A program made the translations under genes and the position numbers. 64,000 bases of DNA from Acidobacteriota bacterium. GTDB taxonomy: Bacteria > Acidobacteriota > Holophagae > Holophagales > Holophagaceae. The stretch lies in assembly GCA_021794095.1 (NCBI GenBank), contig JAJYRN010000002.1, positions 278,520-342,519 on the forward strand. Direction: 5' to 3'. This document shows, piece by piece, positions 34,359-42,680 of this stretch. Position 1 is the first letter of the stretch, and each line of letters begins with the position of its first letter. The notes under the pieces are model-generated. The model was not told the origin of the DNA, made no database searches, and was given only the letters and a program-made list of their open reading frames with translations.

Positions 34359-35489
34359 ATGCTCTTCGACTCACCCTCCACCTTCGGCCGCGCCTTCCGC
34401 ATCCTCACTTTCGGGGAGAGCCATGGGGCCGCCGTGGGTGTGGTGCTCGACGGAGTGAAACCGGGGCTTGCCTTCGATCTGGACGCGATCCAGCGGGAGC
34501 TGGATCGGCGGCGGCCCGGCCAGTCCGATCTGGTGACGCCCCGTCGCGAAGCCGACCGGGTGCAGGTGCTGAGCGGGGTCTTCGAGGGCCGGACCACCGG
34601 CCACCCCATCGCGCTGGTGGTGTTCAACGAGAACCAGCGGAGCGCGGATTATTCAGCCATCGCGGATCTGTTCCGGCCGGGCCACGCGGACCTCACCTAC
34701 CAGCGCAAGTACGGGATCCGCGACCCCCGGGGGGGCGGGCGCAGCAGCGGCCGGGAGACCCTGGCCCGGGTGGCGGCCGGAGCCTGGGCCAAGCAGCAGC
34801 TGGCGGGGCAGGGCGTGACTGTCCGCGGCTTCAACCGTGAGATCGCGGGAATTGCGGGGACTGGCCTTGATTGGGATTTCGTGGAAACCAACCCCCTTCG
34901 CGTGGCCGATCCGGGAACCTTCCCGGCCCAGCGGGCGGCGGTGGAAGCGGCCCGGGCTGAAGGCGACAGCGTGGGCGGCGTGTGCGAGGTCTGGATCGAG
35001 GGGCTGCCCGCCGGCCTCGGAGATCCGGCCTTCGGCAAGTTGGACGCCCTGCTGGCCGCGGCCTGCATGTCCATCGGGGCGGTGAAGGGGGTTGAACTGG
35101 GCGCGGGCTTCGAAAGCGCCCGGCGCCGCGGCAGCGAGAACAACGATCCGCTGGGCCCCGAGGGGCCCCTCAAGAACGACGCCGGTGGCACCCTGGGCGG
35201 AATCAGCACCGGAGCGCCGGTGGTGGTGCGGCTCGCAGTGAAGCCCACCAGCTCCATTGCCCGGACCCAGCACACCATTGACCGTGAGGGCCGGGCTGCC
35301 GAGATCTCCACCCAGGGCCGCCATGATCCCTGCATCGCGCCCCGCATCGTGCCCGTCGCCGAGGCCATGTGCGCGCTGGTGGTCTACGATGCCTGGCTCA
35401 CCCAGCAGGAACTGCGCCCAGAGGGCTTCCCCGGCCTCCAGGAGTGGGACTGGGAGGCCGTGGAATCAGCCATTCGTGCGATCCTGTGA
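34359..35489 (+). CDS. aroC: Chorismate synthase AroC
   Basis: 376 residues. Signature stretches: FGESHGAAVGVVLDG, the flavin site QRKYGIRDPRGGGRSSGRET, GGTLGGISTGAPV and the C-terminal RHDPCIAPRIVPVAEAM. It converts EPSP to chorismate, the branch point to aromatic amino acids. ATG 34359 has AGGAG nine bases upstream. The stop is 121 bp before hemC; that gap shows no promoter or terminator I can support. Confidence 0.97.
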   Translation: MLFDSPSTFGRAFRILTFGESHGAAVGVVLDGVKPGLAFDLDAIQRELDRRRPGQSDLVTPRREADRVQVLSGVFEGRTTGHPIALVVFNENQRSADYSAIADLFRPGHADLTYQRKYGIRDPRGGGRSSGRETLARVAAGAWAKQQLAGQGVTVRGFNREIAGIAGTGLDWDFVETNPLRVADPGTFPAQRAAVEAARAEGDSVGGVCEVWIEGLPAGLGDPAFGKLDALLAAACMSIGAVKGVELGAGFESARRRGSENNDPLGPEGPLKNDAGGTLGGISTGAPVVVRLAVKPTSSIARTQHTIDREGRAAEISTQGRHDPCIAPRIVPVAEAMCALVVYDAWLTQQELRPEGFPGLQEWDWEAVESAIRAIL

Positions 35490-35610
35490 TGACCGCCACG
35501 TTTGGGGGAGAATGACGAAGTGGTGACGGCGTCCCGCCGGCTGCCCCCGATGATGGTTTCGAGATGGATCCCCTGCCGCCCAGCCTCTGCCCTTCCTCCC
35601 TGGTGAACCC

Positions 35611-36495
35611 ATGAAGTCTGTGACCCTCGCCACCCGCGGTTCCCTGCTGGCTGTGGGCCAGGCCAAGCCGCTGGTCCGCTTCCTTGAATCCAAGGGCTAT
35701 GAAGTTTCCTGGCGCACCTTTTCCACCTCCGGCGACCAGTGGTTGCAGGGCCCCCTCGACAAGCAGTCTGGCGGCGGTTTCTTCACCAAGGAACTGGAGG
35801 ACGCCATGGCCGCGGGCCAGGCCGACCTCCTCATCCACAGCCTCAAGGATGTCTCCCTTGATCGCCCGGAGGGCATTATTCAGGCCTGCATCCCCGCCCG
35901 CGAAGACTGGGCCGACTGGCTGGTGATGCGCCCGGACGCGCCGGAGGATCTGGTCATCGGAACCAGCGCCGTGCGCCGGGAGCGCATGTTGGGCGCGATC
36001 TTTCCGAAGGCCCGGTTCACCTGGATCCGCGGCAACGTCCCCACGCGCCTGCAGCGGGTGCGCGACGGCCTGCTCCGCGACGAGCCCCTGCACGCCACGA
36101 TGCTGGCCGCCGCGGGTCTCAAGCGGCTGGGCCTGGAGCTGGACGGGCTCGTGGTGCGCCCTCTGACGCCCACGGAGCTGCCCCCCGCGCCGGGGCAGGG
36201 CGCCCTGCTGGCCGAAGCCCGCGTCGGCCGCCCCGATCTGCTGGAGGTTCTGGCGGACATGCACGATCCCGTCACCGCCCGCTGCGTCACCCTGGAGCGC
36301 GGCGTTCTGGCCGGCATTGGCGGCGGCTGCCAGCAGCCCCTGGGCGCCCTGGCCGAGCCCCAGGCCGACGGGAGCATCCTCCTGCGCGCCGCCTATGCGG
36401 ACGAAACCGGCATCCGCCGCGCCGAAGTCCGCGGCACCGATGACCGGGCGATGCTGGACACGGTCCTGCGGGGCCTGGGCATCGCATGCGCCTGA
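35611..36495 (+). CDS. hemC: Porphobilinogen deaminase HemC
   Basis: 294 residues. LATRGSLLAVGQAK start, the loop VHSLKD as IHSLKD, RRxxML as RRERMLGAIFP, and the dipyrromethane cofactor Cys in GIGGGCQQPLGALA. It polymerises four porphobilinogens to hydroxymethylbilane. First gene of the heme cluster; the stop overlaps hemD by 10 bp. Confidence 0.96.
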   Translation: MKSVTLATRGSLLAVGQAKPLVRFLESKGYEVSWRTFSTSGDQWLQGPLDKQSGGGFFTKELEDAMAAGQADLLIHSLKDVSLDRPEGIIQACIPAREDWADWLVMRPDAPEDLVIGTSAVRRERMLGAIFPKARFTWIRGNVPTRLQRVRDGLLRDEPLHATMLAAAGLKRLGLELDGLVVRPLTPTELPPAPGQGALLAEARVGRPDLLEVLADMHDPVTARCVTLERGVLAGIGGGCQQPLGALAEPQADGSILLRAAYADETGIRRAEVRGTDDRAMLDTVLRGLGIACA

Positions 36496-37178
36496 AGGAC
36501 GGGCGCCCCCGGCTGGCCCTGGCCCGGCCGGCCCAGCACCCCCTTTCGGACACGGTGCGGAAGGCGGGCTGGGAGCCTGTGCCCTATTCATTCACCCGGT
36601 TGCAGCCCTCCAGCCTTCCGCCTCCGATTCCCTTCCAGAGCGCCGGGGCTGTCCTGCTGCTGAGTCCCTCCGGGGCGCGGGTGGCGGGTCCGAAACTGCC
36701 GCCGGGGATGGTCTGCCTCGTGCAGGGGGCGGGAACGGCGGATGCGCTGGGCCGCGAGGATCTGGAGATCCTGCTGCCTTCCGAGGCCCGGGCCGAGGCC
36801 CTGTGGGAGCTGGTGCGCGAGCAGTTCCCGCAGGGGGGCAGCTTCGTGCTGGTGCGGGGAGAGCGCAGCCGGGAGTTCCTGGAGGAGACCGCGAAGGGGA
36901 CTGCCTGGCGCCTGCATCCCTGGGTCACCCACCGCGAAGCGGCTCGCGATCCCTTTCCGCCGGTGCCGGAGGTCGAGGGCGTGCTGGCCCTCAGCCCCCT
37001 GCAGGCCGAGATCCTGGCCCCTTTGACCCATCACCTGCTGCGGTTCGCGTGGGGCCAGGGGACCGCCAAAGCCTTCACCGGGGCCGGGGCGCCGCCCCAT
37101 GGCACCTGTGAACCCAAGCCTAGTCTGCTCTGGGCGATGCTCGCCCAGCACCTGAAGGAGGAGAACACACCATGTTGA
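36486..37178 (+). CDS. hemD: Uroporphyrinogen-III synthase HemD
   Basis: 230 residues, poorly conserved like all HemD proteins. Clues are the two-lobe size, VLLLSPSGARVAG, the segment VQGAGTADALGRED..LPSEARAEALW, and VLVRGERSREFLEE, plus position between hemC and hemB. It cyclises hydroxymethylbilane with inversion of ring D. Overlaps hemC at its start and hemB at its end. Confidence 0.85.
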   Translation: MRLKDGRPRLALARPAQHPLSDTVRKAGWEPVPYSFTRLQPSSLPPPIPFQSAGAVLLLSPSGARVAGPKLPPGMVCLVQGAGTADALGREDLEILLPSEARAEALWELVREQFPQGGSFVLVRGERSREFLEETAKGTAWRLHPWVTHREAARDPFPPVPEVEGVLALSPLQAEILAPLTHHLLRFAWGQGTAKAFTGAGAPPHGTCEPKPSLLWAMLAQHLKEENTPC

Positions 37179-38149
37179 CCCGCTCCCGCCGCCTTCGCAC
37201 CACCGCCGCCCTGCGCGACCTCGTGGCCGAGACCGACCTCCGCCCTCGCCACCTCATCCAGCCCTATTTCGTCCAGCACCACAAGGGCATCAGCGAAATC
37301 GCGAGCCTGCCCGGCATCTCCCGCTCCGGCATCCACGAGACGGTTCATCAGGTGGAACAGGATCTCAAGCGCGGCCTGAAGAGCGTGCTGCTCTTCGGCG
37401 TGCCCGATGCCCACGAGAAGAGCCCCGACGCCAAGGGCTGCCATGACCACGAGGGCGTCGTGCCCAAAGCGGTGGCTGCCCTCAAGAAGGCCTTCGGCGC
37501 CGATGTGATCGTCATGACGGATGTCTGCCTCTGCGCCTACACCAGCTCTGGCCACTGCGGGCTGTCGGACGACGAGGGCGTGATCCTCAACGACGAGACG
37601 CTGCCGCTCCTGGCGGAGATGGCCCTCCGCCACGCCGAGGCCGGCGCGGATGTGGTGGCGCCCAGCGACATGATGGACGGCCGCGTCGCCGCCCTGCGCG
37701 CCCGTCTGGATGGTGCCGGCTACACCCAGACTGCCATTCTCAGCTACGCCATCAAGCACGCTGGCGCCTACTACGGCCCCTTCCGCGATGCGGCCGACAG
37801 CAGCCCCAAGTTCGGCGACCGGAAGACCTACCAGATGGATCCCCGCAACGCCCGGGAGGGCCTGCGGGACGCGCTTCTGGATGTGCAGGAGGGCGCCGAC
37901 ATGCTGATGGTCAAGCCCGCCCTGCCGAACCTCGACCTCATCTGGCGCCTCCGGGAGGCCCAGCTGGCGCCCATCTGCGCCTACCACGTCTCCAGCGAGT
38001 TCAGCACCGTGAAGGCCGCGGACCGCCTGGGCTGGGTGAATGGCGACCAGCTCATGCTCGAGCATCTGACGGCCATCCGCCGCGCCGGCGCCGACATGAT
38101 CGTGACCTACGCCGGCCGGGAGGCCGTGGAGAAGGGGTGGATCTCGTAA
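37172..38149 (+). CDS. hemB: Delta-aminolevulinic acid dehydratase HemB
   Basis: 325 residues. Shows VMTDVCLCAYTSSGHCG with the zinc-type Cys cluster (the Cys triad is present), the Schiff-base lysines in SYAIKHAGAYYGPFRD and LMVKPALPNLD, and the YQMDPRNAREGLRD loop. It condenses two aminolevulinates to porphobilinogen. A 9-bp hairpin (38137-38145 / 38152-38160) spans its stop codon. Confidence 0.97.
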   Translation: MLTRSRRLRTTAALRDLVAETDLRPRHLIQPYFVQHHKGISEIASLPGISRSGIHETVHQVEQDLKRGLKSVLLFGVPDAHEKSPDAKGCHDHEGVVPKAVAALKKAFGADVIVMTDVCLCAYTSSGHCGLSDDEGVILNDETLPLLAEMALRHAEAGADVVAPSDMMDGRVAALRARLDGAGYTQTAILSYAIKHAGAYYGPFRDAADSSPKFGDRKTYQMDPRNAREGLRDALLDVQEGADMLMVKPALPNLDLIWRLREAQLAPICAYHVSSEFSTVKAADRLGWVNGDQLMLEHLTAIRRAGADMIVTYAGREAVEKGWIS

Positions 38150-38156
38150 CGGAGAT

Positions 38157-38196
38157 CCACCACGAAGATGCGAAGACCGCGAAGAAAAGGATCCTC
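38157..38196 (+). repeat. Period-9 intergenic repeat before hemL
   Basis: CGAAGATGCGAAGACCGCGAAGAAAAGG-type sequence: CGAAG recurs every 9-10 bases, ending AAGAAAAGGATC. The same ending closes the repeat at 40468. It also supplies the purine-rich ribosome site of hemL. Confidence 0.7.
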
Positions 38197-38197
38197 C

Positions 38198-39454
38198 ATG
38201 TCGAACGACACCTTGTTTGCCGAAGCCCTGACCCATTTTCCAGGTGGTGTCTCCAGCCCCGTGCGGGCCTTCCGCGCCGTGGGGGGGACGCCGAAGTTCT
38301 TCCGGAAGGCCAGCGGCGCCTGGTTCGAGGACGAGGACGGCCAGCGCTTTCTCGATCTCTGCATGTCCTGGGGGCCGCTGATCCTGGGCCACGCGCACCC
38401 GGACATCCTGGCCGCCGTGACCGAATCCATGAACGAGGGGCTCACCTTCGGCGCCCCCAGCCGCCGCGAGCTGGCCCTGGCCCGCAAGATCAAGGCGATG
38501 GTGCCCTTCATCGAGAAGATGCGCTTCGTCTCCTCCGGCACCGAGGCCGTGATGTCGGCCCTGCGGGCCGCCCGCGGCTTCACCGGCCGCGACCGCATCC
38601 TGAAGTTCGACGGTTGCTACCACGGCCACAGCGATGGCCTCCTCGTGAAGGCCGGTTCCGGCCTCGTCACCTTCGGCGCGCCCACCAGTGCCGGCGTGCC
38701 CAAGGGCATCGCCGAGCTGACCTCCGTGGTGACGCTCGATGACCTGGACACCCTGGAACGCACCTTCGCGGAGATCGGGAATGAGCTGGCCGCGGCCATC
38801 ATCGAGCCCATTCCGGCCAACAACGGGCTGCTGCTCCAGCGCCCCGAATTCCTCAAACGCCTGCGCGAGCTGTGCACGAAGCACGGCGTGATCCTCATCT
38901 TCGACGAGGTCATCAGCGGTTTCCGCGTGGGCCCCGGCGGTGCGGCGGAGCGCCTGGGCATCACGCCGGACTTGGCCACCTACGGCAAGATCATCGGCGG
39001 CGGCATGCCTGTGGGCCTCTACGGTGGGCGCAAGGACATCATGGGCGTCGTGGCGCCGGATGGCCCGGTCTACCAGGCCGGCACACTCTCCGGCAATCCC
39101 GTGGCCATGGCGGCGGGCCTGGCCACCATGGAAAAGCTGACTCCCGCCTTCTACGCGGAGCTGGATGCCAAGGCCGCGATGTGGGCTGCCACCTTCGAAA
39201 CCATTCCCGGCCTGCACTGCCCCCGCTACGGCAGCCTGCTCTGGCCCCTCTTCCAGAACGGCGTCCGCCGCAGCGACGCGGTGAAGGGCGAGGCCATCAG
39301 CAGCTTCAACCGCCTGCACCGCGCCCTTCTGGAGCAGGGCGTCTACCTGCCCCCCAGCGGCTACGAAGTGGCCTTCCTCAGCGGCGCCCACGGCGAGGCT
39401 GAGCTGGCCCACTTCAGGCGGGCCGTGGCCGCCGTGGCCCCCGCCTTTGCCTGA
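38198..39454 (+). CDS. hemL: Glutamate-1-semialdehyde aminotransferase HemL
   Basis: 418 residues of class-III aminotransferase fold. FPGGVSSPVRAF, SSGTEAVMSALRAARG, the PLP lysine in YGKIIGGGMP (K), and the FDEVISGFRV active site. It makes 5-aminolevulinate in the C5 pathway, which shows that this bacterium starts heme from glutamate. ATG 38198 is preceded by AAAAGGATC from the repeat. Confidence 0.96.
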   Translation: MSNDTLFAEALTHFPGGVSSPVRAFRAVGGTPKFFRKASGAWFEDEDGQRFLDLCMSWGPLILGHAHPDILAAVTESMNEGLTFGAPSRRELALARKIKAMVPFIEKMRFVSSGTEAVMSALRAARGFTGRDRILKFDGCYHGHSDGLLVKAGSGLVTFGAPTSAGVPKGIAELTSVVTLDDLDTLERTFAEIGNELAAAIIEPIPANNGLLLQRPEFLKRLRELCTKHGVILIFDEVISGFRVGPGGAAERLGITPDLATYGKIIGGGMPVGLYGGRKDIMGVVAPDGPVYQAGTLSGNPVAMAAGLATMEKLTPAFYAELDAKAAMWAATFETIPGLHCPRYGSLLWPLFQNGVRRSDAVKGEAISSFNRLHRALLEQGVYLPPSGYEVAFLSGAHGEAELAHFRRAVAAVAPAFA

Positions 39455-39472
39455 CTCTCCTTCGGTGAATCC

Positions 39473-40462
39473 ATGACCCAGCCCCTCCTCCGCGTCCTGA
39501 ATGGCGAAGCCCTCGACAAGCCACCGGTCTGGTTCATGCGCCAGGCGGGGCGGTTCCTGCCCGAGTACCGCGCCGTGCGGGCCAAGGCCACCTTCGAACA
39601 ACTGCTGAACGATTCCGATCTGGCCGCGGAAGTCACCCTCCAGCCCATTCGCCGATTTCCCCAGATGGATGGCGCCATCATCTTCAGCGACATCCTGGTG
39701 ATCCTCGATGCCCTGGGCTGCGAAGTGACCATTCCCGAGGGCGGCCCCCGCATCGGCAAGACCCTGGATCAGATCGACATCAACCGGCCCCTGGATGAAA
39801 CCATCTTCGAGCCGGTCTGCGCGGCCATCCGCAAGGTGAAGAAGGAACTGCCGCCCAAGGTGACGATGCTGGGCTTCGCGGGAGCCCCCTGGACCCTGCT
39901 GGCCTACGGCATCGAGGGAAAAGGCAGCAAGAGCTGGGCGAAGGCCAAGGCCTTCCTTCACCAGGAACCGGTCCTGGCCCGCAGGTGGCTGGACAAGCTG
40001 GCGGACGCCGCGGCGCGGCTGCTGAACCTCCACATCGAGGCCGGCGCCCAGGGCGTGCAGCTCTTCGACACCTGGGCCGGGGAACTGGACGCGGAGGACT
40101 ACGCCACCTTCGCCCTGCCGTCCGTGCAGCGCACCCTCGCCCAGGTGACCGCCGCGCCGACCCTCTTCTTCGCCCGCACGGGGTACCTGCCGGATTCGCT
40201 GAACCAGCTGCCCTGCCAGGGCCTGGCCGTGCCTTGGCAGGTGCCCATCGCGGAGGCCCGCCGCCGCTTCCCGAAGATGGTGCTCCAGGGCAACCTGGAT
40301 CCCATCGCCCTCCTGGCCGGCCCCGAGGTGGCGCGGAAGAAGGCCCGGGCCATCGTGGATGTCATGAAGGGCCACCCCCACATCTTCAACCTCGGCCACG
40401 GGCTGGTGCCCGAGACTGATCCGGCCGTCGTGGCGGCCGTGCTTGATGAAGTGAAAGCATGA
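39473..40462 (+). CDS. hemE: Uroporphyrinogen decarboxylase HemE
   Basis: 329 residues. PPVWFMRQAGRFLPEYR at the start with the conserved Arg residues, FSDILVILDALG, GFAGAPWTLLAYGIEG, and GNLDPIALLAGPE. It removes four acetate carboxyls to give coproporphyrinogen III. Starts 18 bp after hemL; the intergenic repeat follows its stop. Confidence 0.96.
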   Translation: MTQPLLRVLNGEALDKPPVWFMRQAGRFLPEYRAVRAKATFEQLLNDSDLAAEVTLQPIRRFPQMDGAIIFSDILVILDALGCEVTIPEGGPRIGKTLDQIDINRPLDETIFEPVCAAIRKVKKELPPKVTMLGFAGAPWTLLAYGIEGKGSKSWAKAKAFLHQEPVLARRWLDKLADAAARLLNLHIEAGAQGVQLFDTWAGELDAEDYATFALPSVQRTLAQVTAAPTLFFARTGYLPDSLNQLPCQGLAVPWQVPIAEARRRFPKMVLQGNLDPIALLAGPEVARKKARAIVDVMKGHPHIFNLGHGLVPETDPAVVAAVLDEVKA

Positions 40463-40467
40463 ATGAA

Positions 40468-40539
40468 CACCGCCAAGGCGCCAAGGACGCCAAGAAAAGG
40501 ATCAGTGATAGGCTTGGCGCTCTTGGCGTCTTGGCGGTG
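40468..40539. repeat. Inverted period-9 repeat between hemE and hemN
   Basis: Arms CACCGCCAAGGCGCCAAGG... and its complement (ending GGCGGTG) flank a short centre containing AAAAGGATCAGTGATAGG. Each arm repeats CGCCAAGR about every 9 bases. About three mismatches between the arms. It can form a long stem in RNA or DNA. Confidence 0.85.
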
Positions 40540-40586
40540 ATCTTTTCCCCTGCGATTGGTACCGCTTTCTCTGACCGGATACGCCC

Positions 40587-41957
40587 ATGAACCAGCTTGC
40601 CGATCTCATCCGCCGCTATGATCGTCCCGGGCCGCGCTACACCGGCTATCCCATGCCGCCGGTCTGGTCCGACGACTTCCCGGAAGCGGAAGTGCTTTCC
40701 GCCCTGGAGCGGGCCAACCTCCGCAAGGACGAGGCCCTCTCGCTCTACTTGCACATCCCCTTCTGCCCGCGCCGCTGCGCCTACTGCGGCTGCAACGTGG
40801 TGGTGAGCCCCCAGTACGATCCCGTCGAGGCCTACCTGGCTGCGGTGACGAAGGAACTGGATTTGGTGGTGTCGCGGATGCCGGACCGCCGCAAGGCCCT
40901 GCAGCTCCACTGGGGCGGCGGCACGCCCACCTATTTGAACGCCGTCGATCTGGAGCGCACCTTCAACCTCTTCAAGGAACGGTTCGATTTCCTTCCGGGG
41001 GCGGAGATTGCCATCGAGGTGGATCCCACGTTTCTGGAACCGGACCAGCTGCCGGCCCTGCGGAAGATGGGCTTCACCCGCGTCTCCTTCGGCGTGCAGG
41101 ATCTGGACGAGAACGTACAGGCCCTCATCACCCGCGGGCAGACCTGGGACCACACCCTCACGGCCATGAAGCAATGCCGAGAGCTGGGCTTCGATGGCGT
41201 GAACCTCGATCTGGTGTACGGCCTGCCGGGCCAGACCATGGACACCTTCCGCCGCACGCTGGAATCCACGCTGGAGCTTTCGCCGGATCGCATGGCCATC
41301 TACGGCTTTGCCTACCTGCCCAGCATCATGCCTTTCCAGCGCAGCATCCCCGCCGAGACCCTGCCTTCGCCGGACCTGCGGCTGGAACTGCTGCTCCTGG
41401 CCTCGGACATCCTGGAGAAGGCCGGCTACATCGCCATCGGCATGGACCACTTCGCCCACCCGAACGATCCCATGGCCAAGGCCGTGAAGGAGGGGCGGCT
41501 CATCCGCAATTTCATGGGCTACGCCGTGGCCGCCGGCACAGACCTGCTGGGCTTCGGTCCCAGCGCCATCTCCAACGTGGCCGGTGTCTACGCCCAGAAC
41601 GAGAAGATCCTCGCCAAGTGGGAACGCTCCATCACGGAAGGGCATCTGGCCGTCCACAAGGGGCACCACCTGTCCGAGGAGGACGAGCTGCGCCGCTGGG
41701 TCATCCACCACCTCATGGGCCACTTCGAGCTGCGCTGGGATGACCTCAAGGCCCGCTTCGGCGTGGATGGGCCAGTCTATTTCGCGGATGCGGTGGCGCA
41801 GCTGCAGGAGGAAGTGCCCCAGGGCACCGTGGAGGTGCATCCGGAAGGCATCTTCATCACCCCGCTTGGATGCCGCTTCGTGCGCAACCTGGTGCAGCCC
41901 TTCGATGCCTATCTGGCCAAGCTGAGCGCCAAGACTCCCTTCTCTCGGACGGTCTGA
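40587..41957 (+). CDS. hemN: Oxygen-independent coproporphyrinogen-III oxidase HemN
   Basis: 456 residues, radical-SAM fold. The 4Fe-4S cluster is bound by CxxxCxxC in HIPFCPRRCAYCGC, then GGGTPTYL, SFGVQDLDENVQALI and GLPGQTMDTF. The C-terminal LxxSxxxG-type domain, rich in charged residues, is typical of true HemN (rather than HemW). It converts coproporphyrinogen III to protoporphyrinogen IX without oxygen, which suits an anaerobe. Confidence 0.96.
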   Translation: MNQLADLIRRYDRPGPRYTGYPMPPVWSDDFPEAEVLSALERANLRKDEALSLYLHIPFCPRRCAYCGCNVVVSPQYDPVEAYLAAVTKELDLVVSRMPDRRKALQLHWGGGTPTYLNAVDLERTFNLFKERFDFLPGAEIAIEVDPTFLEPDQLPALRKMGFTRVSFGVQDLDENVQALITRGQTWDHTLTAMKQCRELGFDGVNLDLVYGLPGQTMDTFRRTLESTLELSPDRMAIYGFAYLPSIMPFQRSIPAETLPSPDLRLELLLLASDILEKAGYIAIGMDHFAHPNDPMAKAVKEGRLIRNFMGYAVAAGTDLLGFGPSAISNVAGVYAQNEKILAKWERSITEGHLAVHKGHHLSEEDELRRWVIHHLMGHFELRWDDLKARFGVDGPVYFADAVAQLQEEVPQGTVEVHPEGIFITPLGCRFVRNLVQPFDAYLAKLSAKTPFSRTV

Positions 41958-41984
41958 TTTTTCAGGATATGCGACCGTGACGTA

Positions 41985-42012
41985 TTGAATCCAAGCGCAC
42001 GGAGCCTACATT
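41985..42012 (+). promoter_or_regulatory. Probable promoter of the phosphatase-like gene
   Basis: TTGAAT at 41985-41990 and TACATT at 42007-42012, 16-bp spacer. About 114 bp before the ATG at 42126, in a gap that otherwise shows no gene. Confidence 0.45.
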
Positions 42013-42125
42013 GAGGGGCAGCGGCGGTTCGCCAGACCGGGTGGCGGCCCTGGAGTCCGATCGCAGCCTGGATCGGTGGACATTCTTCCCGGCCGGCGTC
42101 CCGCCCGCGTTGCGCGGAGGCTCCC

Positions 42126-42626
42126 ATGCTGCCCATCCTGCTCCTGCCCGCCCTGTTCCTCCAGGCGCCGCACTCGGTCATCCCTGGCACGGTGGAGGTT
42201 GCGCCCGGGGTCTTCGTGCTCAAGGGCACGCCCCACGAAGGCCTGTGCGAAACCCTGAAGAAGGAGCATGTCGTGCGGGTGATTGATCTCCGCCGCGATG
42301 ATGAACCCAACGTGGACTGCGATTCCGAGGCCTCCCGGCTCCAGGCGCACGGGATCCAGTACCTTCGCTTCACGGTAGGGCGGGCACCATCCATCGCGGA
42401 TTTCGATTTCCTGAGAACCCTCCTGAATGACCTCCCTTCGGGCACCCGGATGCTCATTCATTGCAGCAACGGGAATCGCTCTGCGGCGGCGGTGGTGCCC
42501 TGGCTGGTGCTGGACAAGGGGAAGACGATTCCGGAGGCCTTCGCCCTCGCCCGCGAAGCGGGCCTGAAGGGTGCAGACACTGAGGCCGCCATCCGGAAGT
42601 ACCTCGCGGCCAACGGGCGCAGCTGA
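42126..42626 (+). CDS. Secreted DUF442/tyrosine-phosphatase-like protein
   Basis: 166 residues. Signal peptide MLPILLLPALFLQA, then the sequence VVRVIDLRRDDEPN and the active-site loop HCSNGNRSAAAVVP. The loop has C-x4-R rather than the C-x5-R of classical tyrosine phosphatases; this is the DUF442/BLH-type loop. It may act on phosphate or sulfur compounds in the periplasm. Its stop lies inside the next terminator. Confidence 0.75.
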   Translation: MLPILLLPALFLQAPHSVIPGTVEVAPGVFVLKGTPHEGLCETLKKEHVVRVIDLRRDDEPNVDCDSEASRLQAHGIQYLRFTVGRAPSIADFDFLRTLLNDLPSGTRMLIHCSNGNRSAAAVVPWLVLDKGKTIPEAFALAREAGLKGADTEAAIRKYLAANGRS

Positions 42627-42653
42627 ACGGCGGGCAGGCATCCCGCCGTTCAG
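42623..42653. terminator. Hairpin between convergent genes at 42.6 kb
   Basis: Perfect 12-bp arms (42623-42634 / 42642-42653), 7-nt loop. It overlaps the stop of the phosphatase-like gene and lies before the end of the M56 gene. Confidence 0.75.
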
Positions 42654-42680
42654 CCGGCGACAAGGGGATAGGAGGAACGG

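Noticed and set aside
37031..40399. A very long open frame on the minus strand opposite the heme genes
   Set aside because: Its protein is dominated by Gly, His, Glu, Ala and Val without any domain, as expected for the antisense of GC-rich codons; the plus-strand genes are certain.
38157..40539. CRISPR-like repeats in the heme operon
   Set aside because: The 9-base period has no unique spacers and no cas genes are nearby.
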